A stretch of DNA of 53,940 bases from CBDUVZ01 sp965370805 (GCA_965370805.1 CBDUVZ010000005.1:1-53940), one strand, 5' to 3'; positions 19,808 through 27,790 are shown, counted from the stretch's first letter. The notes: generated from the sequence alone by a model not told the origin. Translations and numbers: made by a program.

Positions 19808-21676
19808 ATGGACCCACTCGCCTTACGGGATGAAGTCTGCAGGGTCGTCCTGACCCACGACTTCAGCAAGGGTCCTCTCCTGTTGCTAGCTGGTCCCGGT
19901 ACAGGCAAGACACACAACCTCGGAGAGACAATCAAGGAGCAGATGGCTCAAGGCCTCTCTCACAACGACTGCTTCGAGGCTACGCTTACCAATGCGGCAG
20001 CCGACGACTTCATAGTCGAGGCGCGCAAGAAGGTCCACCCTGAGTACGACAACTGCAGCACCCTACATTCTCGCGCGAAGGGTATTCTCCACAGACACGC
20101 AAGAGAACTCGGCCTTCCAGCGGGGTTCACGATACTAGAAGATGGATGTGGTGAAGTGGTGGAAGATGACCTGAACCACCTACTGGGGACGCAGGACGCG
20201 GCGATACGTCTCAGGGAATACAGAAGGGCGACCGCCACCTGCAAGTCCAGGGACGCCAGTTTCGAGGGCGTGTACGGCTCCCTCCAAGCCTTCTATGCGG
20301 CGTTGGACTGGTACGACACGGTGAGCCTAGCCTGCAGACTGCTGAGAGAGCACCCTGAGGCGTGTGACGCAGAGACCGGAGAATTCGCGTTCCTGCTGAT
20401 AGATGAGTATCAGGACTTGAACCCGTGCGACCAGGACCTTGTACAACTCCTCGTTCACGACCGCTCCCAGTTGCTCGCGGTCGGAGACGACGACCAGAGC
20501 ATATACAGTCTCCGCTACGCCGACCCGAGCGGCATCACCGGCTTCCAGACCCGCTACCCCAGTGCTACTGTCATCGACCTCCCCGTGTGCTCGCGACTGC
20601 CGAGCGCCGTTAGCGAGGCTGCCTACTCACTCATCTCGAAGAACAGCAGCAGGAAACCAAAGCCAAAGCTCGTGCCTCTACCCCGAACCGACGCCCGCGC
20701 AAAGGGCGGATTCGCGGCAAGCGTGAACATGAGGAGCGGCAAGGCGGAGCGGGAATTCCTCGGGGACACGATTTGGCAGATGGTCCAAGCGGGGATTCCT
20801 CCCTCGAAGATCCTGGTGCTCTGCAACTGCCGGGCACTAGGACAGGAGCTTCTGGCGGATATGGGGACGTCTCACCCCGACGTTCCTGTTGCCGACATGC
20901 TCACCACGGACGAATCCTCAGATGCCGACAAGTACCTGTTGCGGTGCGTAAGGCAGTTCCTTGCCAGGCCGGAGGACAACCTCTCTCTGCGTGTGGTACT
21001 CTCAGCGCTGAAGGGGGCAGACTTCAGGGCATCGGGTCTGGTCGCACGGGCACTCGCTGACCAGAACACGCTGTGGTCGACTCTCTCGGACCTTTGCGCA
21101 GACCAAGACCAGACCGTGATTCCGGCTCCGGTTCGCGAATTCCAGACAACGGTCGCCGAAGCGCTCGTTCTGTCTGACGCTGACCAGCGTGTCAGGTCGG
21201 TTGTGTCCATGACCCCCTCACTGAGACATCTTGCGGACGTTGACCTGGAAGCAGAAGTGACGCCCGACGGTCCCAGTGGAGGGCAAACTGATTCCGGTCA
21301 GGTGAGGTTCATGACACTTCACAGAAGCAAGGGCCTCGACTCAGACTATGTCTTCGTTCCATTCATGGAGGAATCTGTGGGTCTCCCGGCGGCCGACAAG
21401 GAGGAAGCTCGACGTCTTCTCTACGTGGCGGTCACCCGGGCGCGAGTAGGAGTGCTGTTTACGTGGGCGTGGAGCAGACGCAGCAATGCGAGGTACAAAT
21501 GCAAGGGAAGAGGTGGAGGGGCCACAGGCCGTGCACCCTCGACGCTGATTGAGGAATGCGGCCTGAACCACTCGCTTGGTCGACAAACGGATACTCCGTC
21601 GCCCGCTGAAAGAGCCCTGTCTATTGTCCTGGACCACACGAGGCACACTCTGGACCATGATGCGGGCGAGGATTAG
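19808..21676 (+). CDS. UvrD/PcrA-like superfamily I helicase
   Basis: An SF1A helicase of about 620 aa. Walker A AGPGTGKT lies near residues 28-35, the DEYQD Walker B (FLLIDEYQDLNP) near 200, then VGDDDQSIYSLR, MTLHRSKGLDSD (motif V) and LYVAVTRAR (motif VI). The start is uncertain: ATG at 19808 is used, TTG at 19787 would add 7 residues, and neither has a good ribosome binding site. It follows the restriction operon by about 170 bases on the same strand and may help degrade or unwind cut DNA. Lack of a GajA-like partner argues against Gabija. Confidence 0.85.
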   Translation: MDPLALRDEVCRVVLTHDFSKGPLLLLAGPGTGKTHNLGETIKEQMAQGLSHNDCFEATLTNAAADDFIVEARKKVHPEYDNCSTLHSRAKGILHRHARELGLPAGFTILEDGCGEVVEDDLNHLLGTQDAAIRLREYRRATATCKSRDASFEGVYGSLQAFYAALDWYDTVSLACRLLREHPEACDAETGEFAFLLIDEYQDLNPCDQDLVQLLVHDRSQLLAVGDDDQSIYSLRYADPSGITGFQTRYPSATVIDLPVCSRLPSAVSEAAYSLISKNSSRKPKPKLVPLPRTDARAKGGFAASVNMRSGKAEREFLGDTIWQMVQAGIPPSKILVLCNCRALGQELLADMGTSHPDVPVADMLTTDESSDADKYLLRCVRQFLARPEDNLSLRVVLSALKGADFRASGLVARALADQNTLWSTLSDLCADQDQTVIPAPVREFQTTVAEALVLSDADQRVRSVVSMTPSLRHLADVDLEAEVTPDGPSGGQTDSGQVRFMTLHRSKGLDSDYVFVPFMEESVGLPAADKEEARRLLYVAVTRARVGVLFTWAWSRRSNARYKCKGRGGGATGRAPSTLIEECGLNHSLGRQTDTPSPAERALSIVLDHTRHTLDHDAGED

Positions 21677-21805
21677 CGGTGCAGACAAGCGGGGATAACC
21701 GAAGACATGAAACCCAATTCCTTACGGACTATGACTACAGCAGACAGGTCCGAGGGTCGAAGCGTACGGCGGGCAGGTCCGTGAGTCGGGGGAGTTAAGG
21801 GGGAG

Positions 21806-21872
21806 TTAAGGGGACACAATACCTGACTCGATACCGATTCCGTAGATGTGACCGGTTGACCGCCTGTCTGCG
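21806..21872 (-). repeat. Dispersed intergenic repeat A (GGTATTGTGTCCCC)
   Basis: Minus-strand copy of a repeat whose consensus runs GCGGTCAATCAGTCACATCT, then ACGGAATCGGCACCGAGTC, then AGGTATTGTGTCCCC. Further copies at 49205-49262, 51838-51890 and 52438-52475 on the plus strand, and partly within the 452-bp repeat. Confidence 0.7.
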
Positions 21873-21939
21873 TGCGCCGCACAGGCAGGCGTTCCGCTAC
21901 CCGCCCACCGCATACCGTCATTCGCTGATTGCCCTGTGG

Positions 21940-22195
21940 GGGTACTGGCTTCCCCAAATGGTCCGGATGGTGGCTGGGATAGCGGCCGGGGTGGTTGCTT
22001 GCGGGGCGGGTGGGGGATTGGTGTCCGATTCGGCCCTGGTGGCCGCCGGGCTGGTCGTCGCGGAAACCGCTGCCCTTGTCCCCTTCCGGGCAGTCCCGAT
22101 AGCGGATGCCGGAGCCACCTTGGGGGCCATCCCGGGGGCGGCTCCGGGGATGACCCGAGGGATATCCCCCGGGATGGCCCCTCCGTACCGCAAAC
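21940..22195. repeat. 12-bp-period degenerate array 3
   Basis: Read on the minus strand, about 20 consecutive 12-base units of consensus RYCMYCCSGRYC, for example ATCCCTCGGGTC, ATCCCCGGAGCC, GCCCCCGGGATG, ACCATCCGGACC. Period is exact although sequence is poorly conserved. It lies between the helicase gene and the DGQHR gene, on the other side of the restriction island from arrays 1 and 2. Confidence 0.7.
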
Positions 22196-22304
22196 TTCGG
22201 CAGCATTCCCGGCAACGCATTGGAATAGCAGGCTTTAGGGCGAATTGACTTGCCCGGCCCAAGACGGTTGGCCGGTGACACGCTAGCCCGAGGCGAAAAA
22301 CCGC

Positions 22305-22332
22305 TTGACAAAACGTCAGGGGTTCGTATCAT
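22305..22332 (+). promoter_or_regulatory. Promoter of the DGQHR gene
   Basis: TTGACA at 22305-22310, 16-base spacer, TATCAT at 22327-22332. The same -10 (TATCAT) and spacing recur at 26281-26308 and 26550-26577. Confidence 0.65.
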
Positions 22333-22400
22333 CCCAATATGAGGTTTTGTAGTAGACGAAGAGGACGTAGTGTTAGGTTATTGCAAAAAGGAGTAACCCG

Positions 22401-23540
22401 ATGGAGATGAACGCGATCGAAATCGTACAGAACGGCACCAGGTTGTATCTGACAGTGCTTCCAGCCGCTAGGCTGGTCGATGCTGACTTCGTCAAGGTGG
22501 ATGTCTATCGTCCCCATGACGACCATCAAGGATACCAACGTCGTGTCGTTGGCACTCGTGCCCGGGACTACGCCCGGTATCTTCGTACGGCCAAGGGGCT
22601 GTCGCCCAACACGGTCCTTCTCAACATCCGTGGCGAGATCGGCGGCTTCCAGCCAGTGCATGGGAGCTATGGCCGACTCAGCCTCCCGGAACGTACGAAG
22701 TTCTGGATAGTTGATGGCCAGCATCGCATCGAGGGACTCCGGTCGCTCTTGGAGATGAACCCGGCGTTCGGTGAGTATCCGATGCCGGTCGTCCTGATGA
22801 CCTCAAGCAGCGAGTATGAAGAAGCGAAGCAGTTCATCATCATCAACAAGACGCAGAAAGGAGTCCGCCCCGACCTCGCGGAGAGGTTTATTGCCAAGAT
22901 GGCCAAGCGAGAGGGCGTGTCCAGTCTTGCGAGCTTGCCGCGAGAGACCATCCGGGACATCGAGTGGCGGCCGGAGGCGACCGATATCGTAGACATTCTC
23001 AACGAGAGCTGGGATGACGACCAGACAAGCGAGTTCTACGGTAACCCGTGGCTCGGGCGCATCCGGCTGCCCAACGCAGAGAAGGGAGACACCATCATCA
23101 GCCAGAAGGCGTTTGAAGACAGCCTCCATCCTGTGTTGTCCAATCCTCTCTTCATGCACTTTACTACGAAGGAAAGGGCTGTCATTCTAGTCAGGTACTG
23201 GAAGGCCATTCTCTCTATCTGCAAGGACGCGGCCATCGACCCGAAGAGCTATGTGCTTCAACGAACAACCGGCGTGAGTGTGCTGCACGCGATACTGCCT
23301 GCGGTTGTCGCACACACCATACGCGGCGGTGAGAAACCATCGATCGAGAACCTGCGTGCGGTGCTGACGACAGCCGCTGAGGGGATGTCGGATGAGTTCT
23401 GGTACAACTCCGGTACTGCCGGGCTGCTCGGAACCAGCCGCAAGGCCTTCTCAATCCTCACCCGGAAGCTGCTGGACGCAATCGCGGAAGGTACACGTCT
23501 CGGGTCTGAAGAGCAAAGAAAGAAGCCCTTTGAACTGTGA
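22401..23540 (+). CDS. DGQHR domain protein (DndB/ParB-like superfamily)
   Basis: A 379-aa protein with the defining motif FWIVDGQHRIEGL (DGQHR at 105-109) and FIIINKTQKGV further on. DGQHR proteins include DndB of DNA phosphorothioation loci and DpdB of 7-deazaguanine DNA modification loci; they have a ParB/sulfiredoxin-like fold and often regulate or process modified DNA. No dnd or dpd partner genes are present, so the modification link is only by family. AAAGGAG lies before the ATG at 22401. Its place beside the type I restriction operon supports a defence role. Confidence 0.85.
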   Translation: MEMNAIEIVQNGTRLYLTVLPAARLVDADFVKVDVYRPHDDHQGYQRRVVGTRARDYARYLRTAKGLSPNTVLLNIRGEIGGFQPVHGSYGRLSLPERTKFWIVDGQHRIEGLRSLLEMNPAFGEYPMPVVLMTSSSEYEEAKQFIIINKTQKGVRPDLAERFIAKMAKREGVSSLASLPRETIRDIEWRPEATDIVDILNESWDDDQTSEFYGNPWLGRIRLPNAEKGDTIISQKAFEDSLHPVLSNPLFMHFTTKERAVILVRYWKAILSICKDAAIDPKSYVLQRTTGVSVLHAILPAVVAHTIRGGEKPSIENLRAVLTTAAEGMSDEFWYNSGTAGLLGTSRKAFSILTRKLLDAIAEGTRLGSEEQRKKPFEL

Positions 23541-23696
23541 TGACAATGCGCACTTGCACGCTTCGGGGCGTGCACTGAGCATCAGACGAAATCCCAGGCC
23601 CAGGGACACAATGCGCTCACAAAGACCTGTGAGGCGCGAACCAGCGTACGGTGGGTTGCAGTACGAACAAGACGAAGTCCTCAACGAAGGAACCAC

Positions 23697-23864
23697 ATGG
23701 CTACATATCGCAGGAAGAAAAATAGCGACACGTGGCATTGGTGTCACAACTGCTCCAACTGGCCGACCTCAGACTATAAGGAGCAGCACACCAAGCCGAC
23801 GACCGGCGAACTCTGCAACCAGTGCAGGGACAAGGAGAAGGCCGGTACCTGCCGCAAGTGGTAG
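23697..23864 (+). CDS. 55-aa zinc-ribbon protein
   Basis: A short gene reading MATYRRKKNSDTWHWCHNCS at the start and ending in AGTCRKW. Two CxxC pairs (CHNC at 16-19 and CNQC at 40-43) would bind one zinc ion. The Trp-rich SDTWHWCHNCSNWPTS-type core is a pattern I have seen in small uncharacterised bacterial proteins. The ATG follows GAAGGAACC. A GC-rich hairpin (23882-23910) follows the stop. Function unknown; nucleic-acid binding is a guess. Confidence 0.75.
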   Translation: MATYRRKKNSDTWHWCHNCSNWPTSDYKEQHTKPTTGELCNQCRDKEKAGTCRKW

Positions 23865-23881
23865 GTGTGCTTCGCTGTGGT

Positions 23882-23910
23882 GGGGCCGCGGGCGTCCAGT
23901 CCGCGGCCCT
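23882..23910 (+). terminator. GC-rich hairpin after the zinc-ribbon gene
   Basis: GGGCCGCGG pairs with CCGCGGCCC around a 9-10 base loop. There is no T-run, so the role as terminator is uncertain. Confidence 0.4.
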
Positions 23911-24117
23911 GCCCGACGCGGACCTCGCCTAGGTCCGACGGGCATTGGCAAGCACAAGGTTCTGCCGCTTCCAAGGAGATGCCAGCAGTCAAGGTCCGAA
24001 CCGGCCCCGAGGAAATGGGTTTTGCCGGTTTCGGGCACCGGTCGTGGCAACCGACCGGTTCGAGCAACTGGTTGTGTGGTAAGACGGTCAAGAGCGTGCA
24101 GATAATGGAGGACCACG

Positions 24118-24318
24118 ATGAATATCAAACGTGGCAGAGACGGTGTCAGGCAGGACGGGCCGCCCCAAGTACGTGCGCGATGCACGGAATGGCGGCCGCC
24201 GGTGGAGAAAGGGAAACGCACCGGTCCGCAGAAGGAACCACAAGAGAGGAAGAAGGGGATGGTAAACGCACCGACAACGTGTGCACCCCGAAGAGCAGAC
24301 GAAGGAGTATCAAAATGA
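24118..24318 (+). CDS. Possible small basic protein upstream of the sigma factor
   Basis: A 66-codon frame (MNIKRGRDGVRQDGPP ... ADEGVSK) rich in Arg and Lys. GGAGG stands 7 bases before the ATG, and the stop overlaps a following ATG (ATGA). No family recognised. Composition is unusual and it may be a leader rather than a real protein. The neighbouring 23865-24117 and 24319-24423 show no convincing gene. Confidence 0.35.
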   Translation: MNIKRGRDGVRQDGPPQVRARCTEWRPPVEKGKRTGPQKEPQERKKGMVNAPTTCAPRRADEGVSK

Positions 24319-24423
24319 GATTGCGATACACCCCGAAGGTTCAACGACACCTGTCAATGGTGTTACAAGCAACTAAGTCTCTCGGCGTTCAGACCAGGGC
24401 AGCCGGGAGAGATAGGAGGGGCA

Positions 24424-25161
24424 ATGACCCCGAAACAGAAACAAGAGGTCACCCGCGCGATCCAGCGAGTGCTCGCCGGCGACGTGGATTCATATGAGTC
24501 CATCTACAACCTGACTGACCGTCCGCTGCGGGCTTTCATCGGCTCGCGCTACGGTTACTTCGGCAGCGACTTCGTCGACGAAGTCGCCATCAATACGCAC
24601 GAGTACTCTCTTACCCGACTCAACAAGTACGACCCTGACAAGGGCGCGTCGTTCCAGACGTGGCTGAACTGGCAGTCGTTGAATGTTGCCAGGAAAGTCA
24701 GAGTGGAATGGTTTGGCCCGCGGGTTGTGCCGGTCGATGCGGACAGGCTCGACCTGCTGGTATCGTCGGTGCCCGATCCGGCCGAGACGAGTGAGGCAGC
24801 GAGGCGCAGCCGGGTTCTCAGTCAGGAGTATGAGCGCCTGACAGAAGACGGCCGGTTGAGCATCGGGCTTCACGACCTCGAAGGCCTGACGTTTGCCGAC
24901 ACCGCGCAGCAGGCGGGTTTGTCGGTCGGCAAGGTGCGGCGCAAGCGGGAGCAAACGCTGGCAGTGCTGAAGCGGCGGTTGCAGGAGCGGGGAGTCAGCG
25001 CGACCGAGCGGGATTCCACGCCGGTGCCCGTCTGGTACGGCTGGGACAATACCGGGTATGACGATGACTGGACCGCGAGCGTCACCGCCATCCTGCCCGA
25101 TGGGCCGGCCGAGCCGGTGGCTGCGGCCGCAGAAGAAGAAAGGGAGGTATCTGAAGAGTAG
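24424..25161 (+). CDS. Sigma-70 family RNA polymerase sigma factor, ECF-like
   Basis: A 245-aa sigma factor. Region 2 is visible near 45-95 (FVDEVAINTHEYSLTRLNKYDPDKG, quoted as DFVDEVA, LNKYDP and ASFQTWLNWQSLNVARK). Region 4 with a helix-turn-helix lies near 155-195 (LHDLEGLTFADTAQQAGLS, then GKVRRKREQTLAVLKRRL). An acidic C-terminal extension of about 40 residues ends in EEEREVSEE. The ATG follows GATAGGAGG. No anti-sigma factor is adjacent. A terminator follows, then two small paralogous genes which may be its targets (inference). Confidence 0.82.
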   Translation: MTPKQKQEVTRAIQRVLAGDVDSYESIYNLTDRPLRAFIGSRYGYFGSDFVDEVAINTHEYSLTRLNKYDPDKGASFQTWLNWQSLNVARKVRVEWFGPRVVPVDADRLDLLVSSVPDPAETSEAARRSRVLSQEYERLTEDGRLSIGLHDLEGLTFADTAQQAGLSVGKVRRKREQTLAVLKRRLQERGVSATERDSTPVPVWYGWDNTGYDDDWTASVTAILPDGPAEPVAAAAEEEREVSEE

Positions 25162-25236
25162 ATAACATTGTCGTAGGCTTCGTGAACGGGGACACGATCC
25201 CGGCCGGAGGACCGGGCAGGTCATGTCCCCGTTCAA

Positions 25237-25272
25237 CAGGCCGTCGGAGAAATCCGGCGGCCTGCTTTTTTT
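25237..25272 (+). terminator. Rho-independent terminator after the sigma factor gene
   Basis: CAGGCCGTCGG (25237-25247) pairs with CCGGCGGCCTG (25254-25264), one mismatch region, followed by CTTTTTTTT. Confidence 0.85.
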
Positions 25273-25305
25273 CGGCAAATCGGGCTCTGACGATGACATA
25301 ACTAT

Positions 25306-25375
25306 GTGAAGGGGCCGACTGAAGTCGGACCTCACAATTCGGAGAAAGTCCAAACTGCGGGGCAACCCGCGGAAA
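25306..25375 (+). promoter_or_regulatory. Structured leader of the paralogue pair
   Basis: Two hairpins precede the 25386 start: 25306-25335 (CCGACT/AGTCGG core with flanking GTGA/TCAC) and a GCGGG-GCAA-CCCGC stem with a GNRA-type loop near 25357-25372, directly before GGAAAGGAGG. It could control translation. Confidence 0.4.
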
Positions 25376-25385
25376 GGAGGATGCA

Positions 25386-25772
25386 ATGGCAACCAAGCCG
25401 GCATCCTACGGGGCAGACCGGTTGTTCGCCCGCCTTGACCTGGCGAACAGCGACTACTTCCCCGAAATAACCCTGGCGCAGGCCGAGTCCATGAAGGTAA
25501 AATACTACCGGACCCGGACCGCCCAGAACTACTACCTCACGCAGACCAAGCAAGTCCTGTCCGCCGAGGGCGTCAGCAGCATCCTGTACGGAGCTTACTG
25601 CGCATTCGCGGGCGAGGTCGCGGCCAGCCGTGAAAAACTCGGCGGCGGGGAATCGTTCGCAATCGAAGTTGCCACCCATATCGCAAAGTGGGCGGCACGC
25701 GGTTGCGTACAGAGCGTGCTCGAGAAGATCCGGACGCAGGTGTTCAACACCGGCGCGCCGGTCGGACCGTAA
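25386..25772 (+). CDS. Unknown protein, first of a paralogous pair
   Basis: A 128-aa predicted soluble protein without signal or membrane segment. The C-terminal ~37 residues (AIEVATHIAKWAARGCVQS...GAPVGP) match those of the next gene (AIETAALTAKWTSRGLTQS...RAPAGP), as do the central positions VLSAEGVSSILYGAY and VLNEAGVSVIQYPFY. Strong AAAGGAGG ribosome binding site. I do not recognise the family. The pair follows a sigma factor gene and a structured leader. Confidence 0.75.
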   Translation: MATKPASYGADRLFARLDLANSDYFPEITLAQAESMKVKYYRTRTAQNYYLTQTKQVLSAEGVSSILYGAYCAFAGEVAASREKLGGGESFAIEVATHIAKWAARGCVQSVLEKIRTQVFNTGAPVGP

Positions 25773-25783
25773 GGAGGTGATGT

Positions 25784-26191
25784 ATGGCTACTGTACCAGC
25801 CGATGGTTCCTACCGGTATGCCAAGTGGGCCGCGCGTTTCGAGCGTGATTCCGAAGGCAAGCTCCCGCAGGGCAGCACTGCGCTGATGGAGCGGATTCTG
25901 AAGAAGCCCGAGATAGCCGCCCGGATACAGAGCAGCTTCGACGACATCTACGCGATGGAAGGGGAAGTCCGCCAGGTCTTGAACGAGGCCGGAGTTTCGG
26001 TCATCCAGTACCCGTTCTACTTCGCTTTCGGTCGCCAAGTGTGGAAGCTGGTCCAGCGGATAACCGGCGAGTCGGCGGCAATCGAAACAGCCGCGTTGAC
26101 GGCAAAGTGGACAAGCCGCGGCTTAACGCAGTCTGTGCTTGAGTCGATAAGGAACGACGTCTTCGGCATCAGGGCACCGGCAGGACCGTAA
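25784..26191 (+). CDS. Unknown protein, second of a paralogous pair
   Basis: A 135-aa predicted soluble, helical protein paralogous to the 25386-25772 product, most clearly in the C-terminal third ending in RAPAGP. The ATG has AAGGAGG upstream and lies 11 bases after the previous stop, so both are co-translated. A strong hairpin terminator follows. Possible roles such as a two-component shell or capsid-like assembly are speculation; nothing in the sequence proves it. Confidence 0.75.
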   Translation: MATVPADGSYRYAKWAARFERDSEGKLPQGSTALMERILKKPEIAARIQSSFDDIYAMEGEVRQVLNEAGVSVIQYPFYFAFGRQVWKLVQRITGESAAIETAALTAKWTSRGLTQSVLESIRNDVFGIRAPAGP

Positions 26192-26207
26192 AACCAGCAG
26201 CAACCAG

Positions 26208-26243
26208 AGACGGGCGGGGCGGCAGCGCCCCGCCTGTCTGTTT
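26208..26243 (+). terminator. Terminator after the paralogue pair
   Basis: AGACGGGCGGGGCG pairs with CGCCCCGCCTGTCT around GCAG, followed by GTTTG. Confidence 0.75.
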
Positions 26244-26280
26244 GACCGCGCTCTGCTGACCGCCGACTGCAATGCCACGG

Positions 26281-26308
26281 TTGACATATCCGGCAAACCT
26301 GCTATCAT
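26281..26308 (+). promoter_or_regulatory. Promoter of the structured RNA
   Basis: TTGACA at 26281-26286, 16-base spacer, TATCAT at 26303-26308. Confidence 0.7.
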
Positions 26309-26314
26309 TACTGT

Positions 26315-26483
26315 GCATGGGGAGTTGCCTGTGTTCTGCAGACACGGGCACGGCAACCGGGCCTGAAGGCGCCACGGTGCCGGGAATCCGAAGGTCGGAT
26401 TCAAATGCGGTCCTGGGCAGGGCTCAGGACAATCAAAGCCTTCCAAAGGTTGCCGCCCCTGGGTCAGGGCGGCGATTCTTTTT
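26315..26483 (+). ncRNA. Free-standing structured RNA with own promoter and terminator
   Basis: A unit of about 170 nt with no convincing ORF. A consensus promoter precedes it and a strong terminator closes it. Hairpins by eye: 26328-26348 (GTGT/ACAC with CCT/GGG), an arm closed by GGCAC (26347-26351) and GTGCC (26377-26381), 26384-26402 (GAATCCGA/TCGGATTC, 8 bp), 26410-26430 (GTCCTG/CAGGAC), and the terminator stem. The core CGGCAACC...CGGTGCC...GGGAATCC recalls SAM-I and cobalamin riboswitches, but conserved bases of either are missing. A new promoter (26550) drives the next genes, so it is a small RNA or an attenuator. Confidence 0.6.
26452..26483 (+). terminator. Terminator of the structured RNA
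   Basis: GCCGCCC (26452-26458) pairs with GGGCGGC (26467-26473), followed by GATTCTTTTT. Confidence 0.8.
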
Positions 26484-26549
26484 CAGGGGTCAACAGGCTA
26501 CAACCTGACGCCGCTGACATCTGCCCGCATTCCGCTGGTCGCCAAGCAC

Positions 26550-26577
26550 TTGACACCAAAGCAGGGTTCGCTATCAT
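26550..26577 (+). promoter_or_regulatory. Promoter of the MNT/HEPN pair
   Basis: TTGACA at 26550-26555, 16-base spacer, TATCAT at 26572-26577. The possible GTG start at 26584 lies only 6 bases after it. Confidence 0.65.
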
Positions 26578-26595
26578 GAATTTGTGTTCAGGACC

Positions 26596-27153
26596 ATGAA
26601 CTTGAGTTCAATCAAGCGGATCCGCGCAAAGAACGACTGTTTCGTGAAGACGCCGCAGCAGATAGCTTTCGCGTTCTTGGCGCAGAACGCACACCTGAGT
26701 TTCTACGACAGCGAGGTGGCTGCAAAGGCCGACCTGTCCCGGGGCGCGGCTAACGCGGCGTTGCGGGCTCTGGCCAAAGCCGGGCTGCTGGAGATGGAGC
26801 CGAAGGGCAGAATGAAGTTCTACCGGGCCGACCTCGAAGACCCGCGAGTACGGGCGTACAAAGTTCTGCTCAATATCGGCGGGCTCATGCCGGTTGTGAA
26901 ACGGGCGGCCGGAGATTGCCACCGGATCGTTCTGTTCGGCAGCGCGGCTGAGGGCAGAAACAGCCCGGCGAGTGACGTCGACCTTCTGATGGTAACCGAT
27001 TCACCGGACCGGGTCCGGAACCTCTTCTCGGGCGGGCGAAAGAAACTGCAACTGGTGGTAGTAACCCCGGTCGGTCTGGCCGAACTTGAGAAAAGGGAGC
27101 CGGTGTTCGCGGCTGAACTCAAACGAGGAGTAGTGCTGTGGGAAACGTCGTAG
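26596..27153 (+). CDS. Nucleotidyltransferase (MNT) antitoxin with winged-helix N-terminus
   Basis: A 185-aa protein. The N-terminal part (to ~85) looks like a winged helix (DLSRGAANAALRALAKAGLL). The C-terminal part is a minimal nucleotidyltransferase with LFGSAAEG (Gly115-Ser116) and SDVDLL (Asp127, Asp129). MNT antitoxins neutralise HEPN RNases, often by adding AMP to them. The start may be ATG 26596 (AGGA close by) or GTG 26584 (leaderless). The HEPN gene starts inside its last codons. Confidence 0.85.
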   Translation: MNLSSIKRIRAKNDCFVKTPQQIAFAFLAQNAHLSFYDSEVAAKADLSRGAANAALRALAKAGLLEMEPKGRMKFYRADLEDPRVRAYKVLLNIGGLMPVVKRAAGDCHRIVLFGSAAEGRNSPASDVDLLMVTDSPDRVRNLFSGGRKKLQLVVVTPVGLAELEKREPVFAAELKRGVVLWETS

Positions 27154-27611
27154 ACCCGGAGTTCGGCCGGTGCCTTGCCTCGGGCAAGATCAGGCGGTTT
27201 CCTGCCGGACCCGACATCGCGCCCCGTGAACTGGCCACTGCGGAGCAGGACTTCACCGAGGCGGAACGGACGTTCGCTGCCAGCGGGTACAAGTGGGCGA
27301 CAATACAGGCTTACTATGCGATGTTTCACACGGCAAGAGCGCTGATCTATGCGGGGAGCTATCGGGAGCGAAGCCACCACTGTCTCGTAATCGCACTCCG
27401 CGCCCTCTATGTGTCCGCCCGGAAGCTGGAGCTTGAATTCGTGGAGGGCCTGGAGGCCGGAAAGAGATTGCGGGAGAACGCCGATTACTATGGTCGGTTC
27501 TCTGAAGCCGGCGCTGATAAGGTGCTGAGCCTGGCAGCGAAGTTCATTGTCCGTGCGAAAAAGCTAATCGGCAACCGAGACCAGAAGTCGGGGGAAGTCG
27601 AGAAGGCATGA
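27138..27611 (+). CDS. HEPN-domain toxin partner
   Basis: A 157-aa HEPN protein, probable ribonuclease toxin of a HEPN-MNT pair. The conserved R-x4-H motif is seen at Arg76-His81 (RERSHH), within helix-rich sequence (KWATIQAYYAMFHTARALIY). The GTG start at 27138 overlaps the MNT gene by 16 bases and has GAGGAG upstream, so the two are coupled. Confidence 0.82.
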   Translation: MGNVVDPEFGRCLASGKIRRFPAGPDIAPRELATAEQDFTEAERTFAASGYKWATIQAYYAMFHTARALIYAGSYRERSHHCLVIALRALYVSARKLELEFVEGLEAGKRLRENADYYGRFSEAGADKVLSLAAKFIVRAKKLIGNRDQKSGEVEKA

Positions 27612-27732
27612 CAGAGAAACCAGAAGGACACCCCGTAGAGAAAACAGCACGGCTGCATCCAGCCGCAATCCACTGACCATCCGCTAGGCGCGATTTGCTG
27701 ACTGGGGGGAAGAAAACCGGATGCAAGGTCGT

Positions 27733-27760
27733 TTGACAGCCGTGGTGGGGAAAGGATAAT
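27733..27760 (+). promoter_or_regulatory. Promoter of the first C25-like protease gene
   Basis: TTGACA at 27733-27738, 16-base spacer, GATAAT at 27755-27760. AGGAGG precedes the ATG at 27791. Confidence 0.65.
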
Positions 27761-27790
27761 ACAGGTCCAAGACCGCAACTAGGAGGACTG

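Noticed and set aside
19808..21676. GajB of a Gabija system
   Set aside because: No GajA-type ATPase/TOPRIM nuclease gene next to it; the neighbours are type I restriction genes.
24315..24497. 61-aa ORF overlapping the sigma factor start
   Set aside because: It overlaps the sigma gene by 74 bases in another frame and shows no recognisable sequence.
26328..26430. SAM-I, cobalamin or c-di-GMP riboswitch
   Set aside because: Only short pieces (CGGCAACC, GGTGCC, GGGAATCC) agree; the required conserved cores are missing, and the RNA ends well before the next gene.
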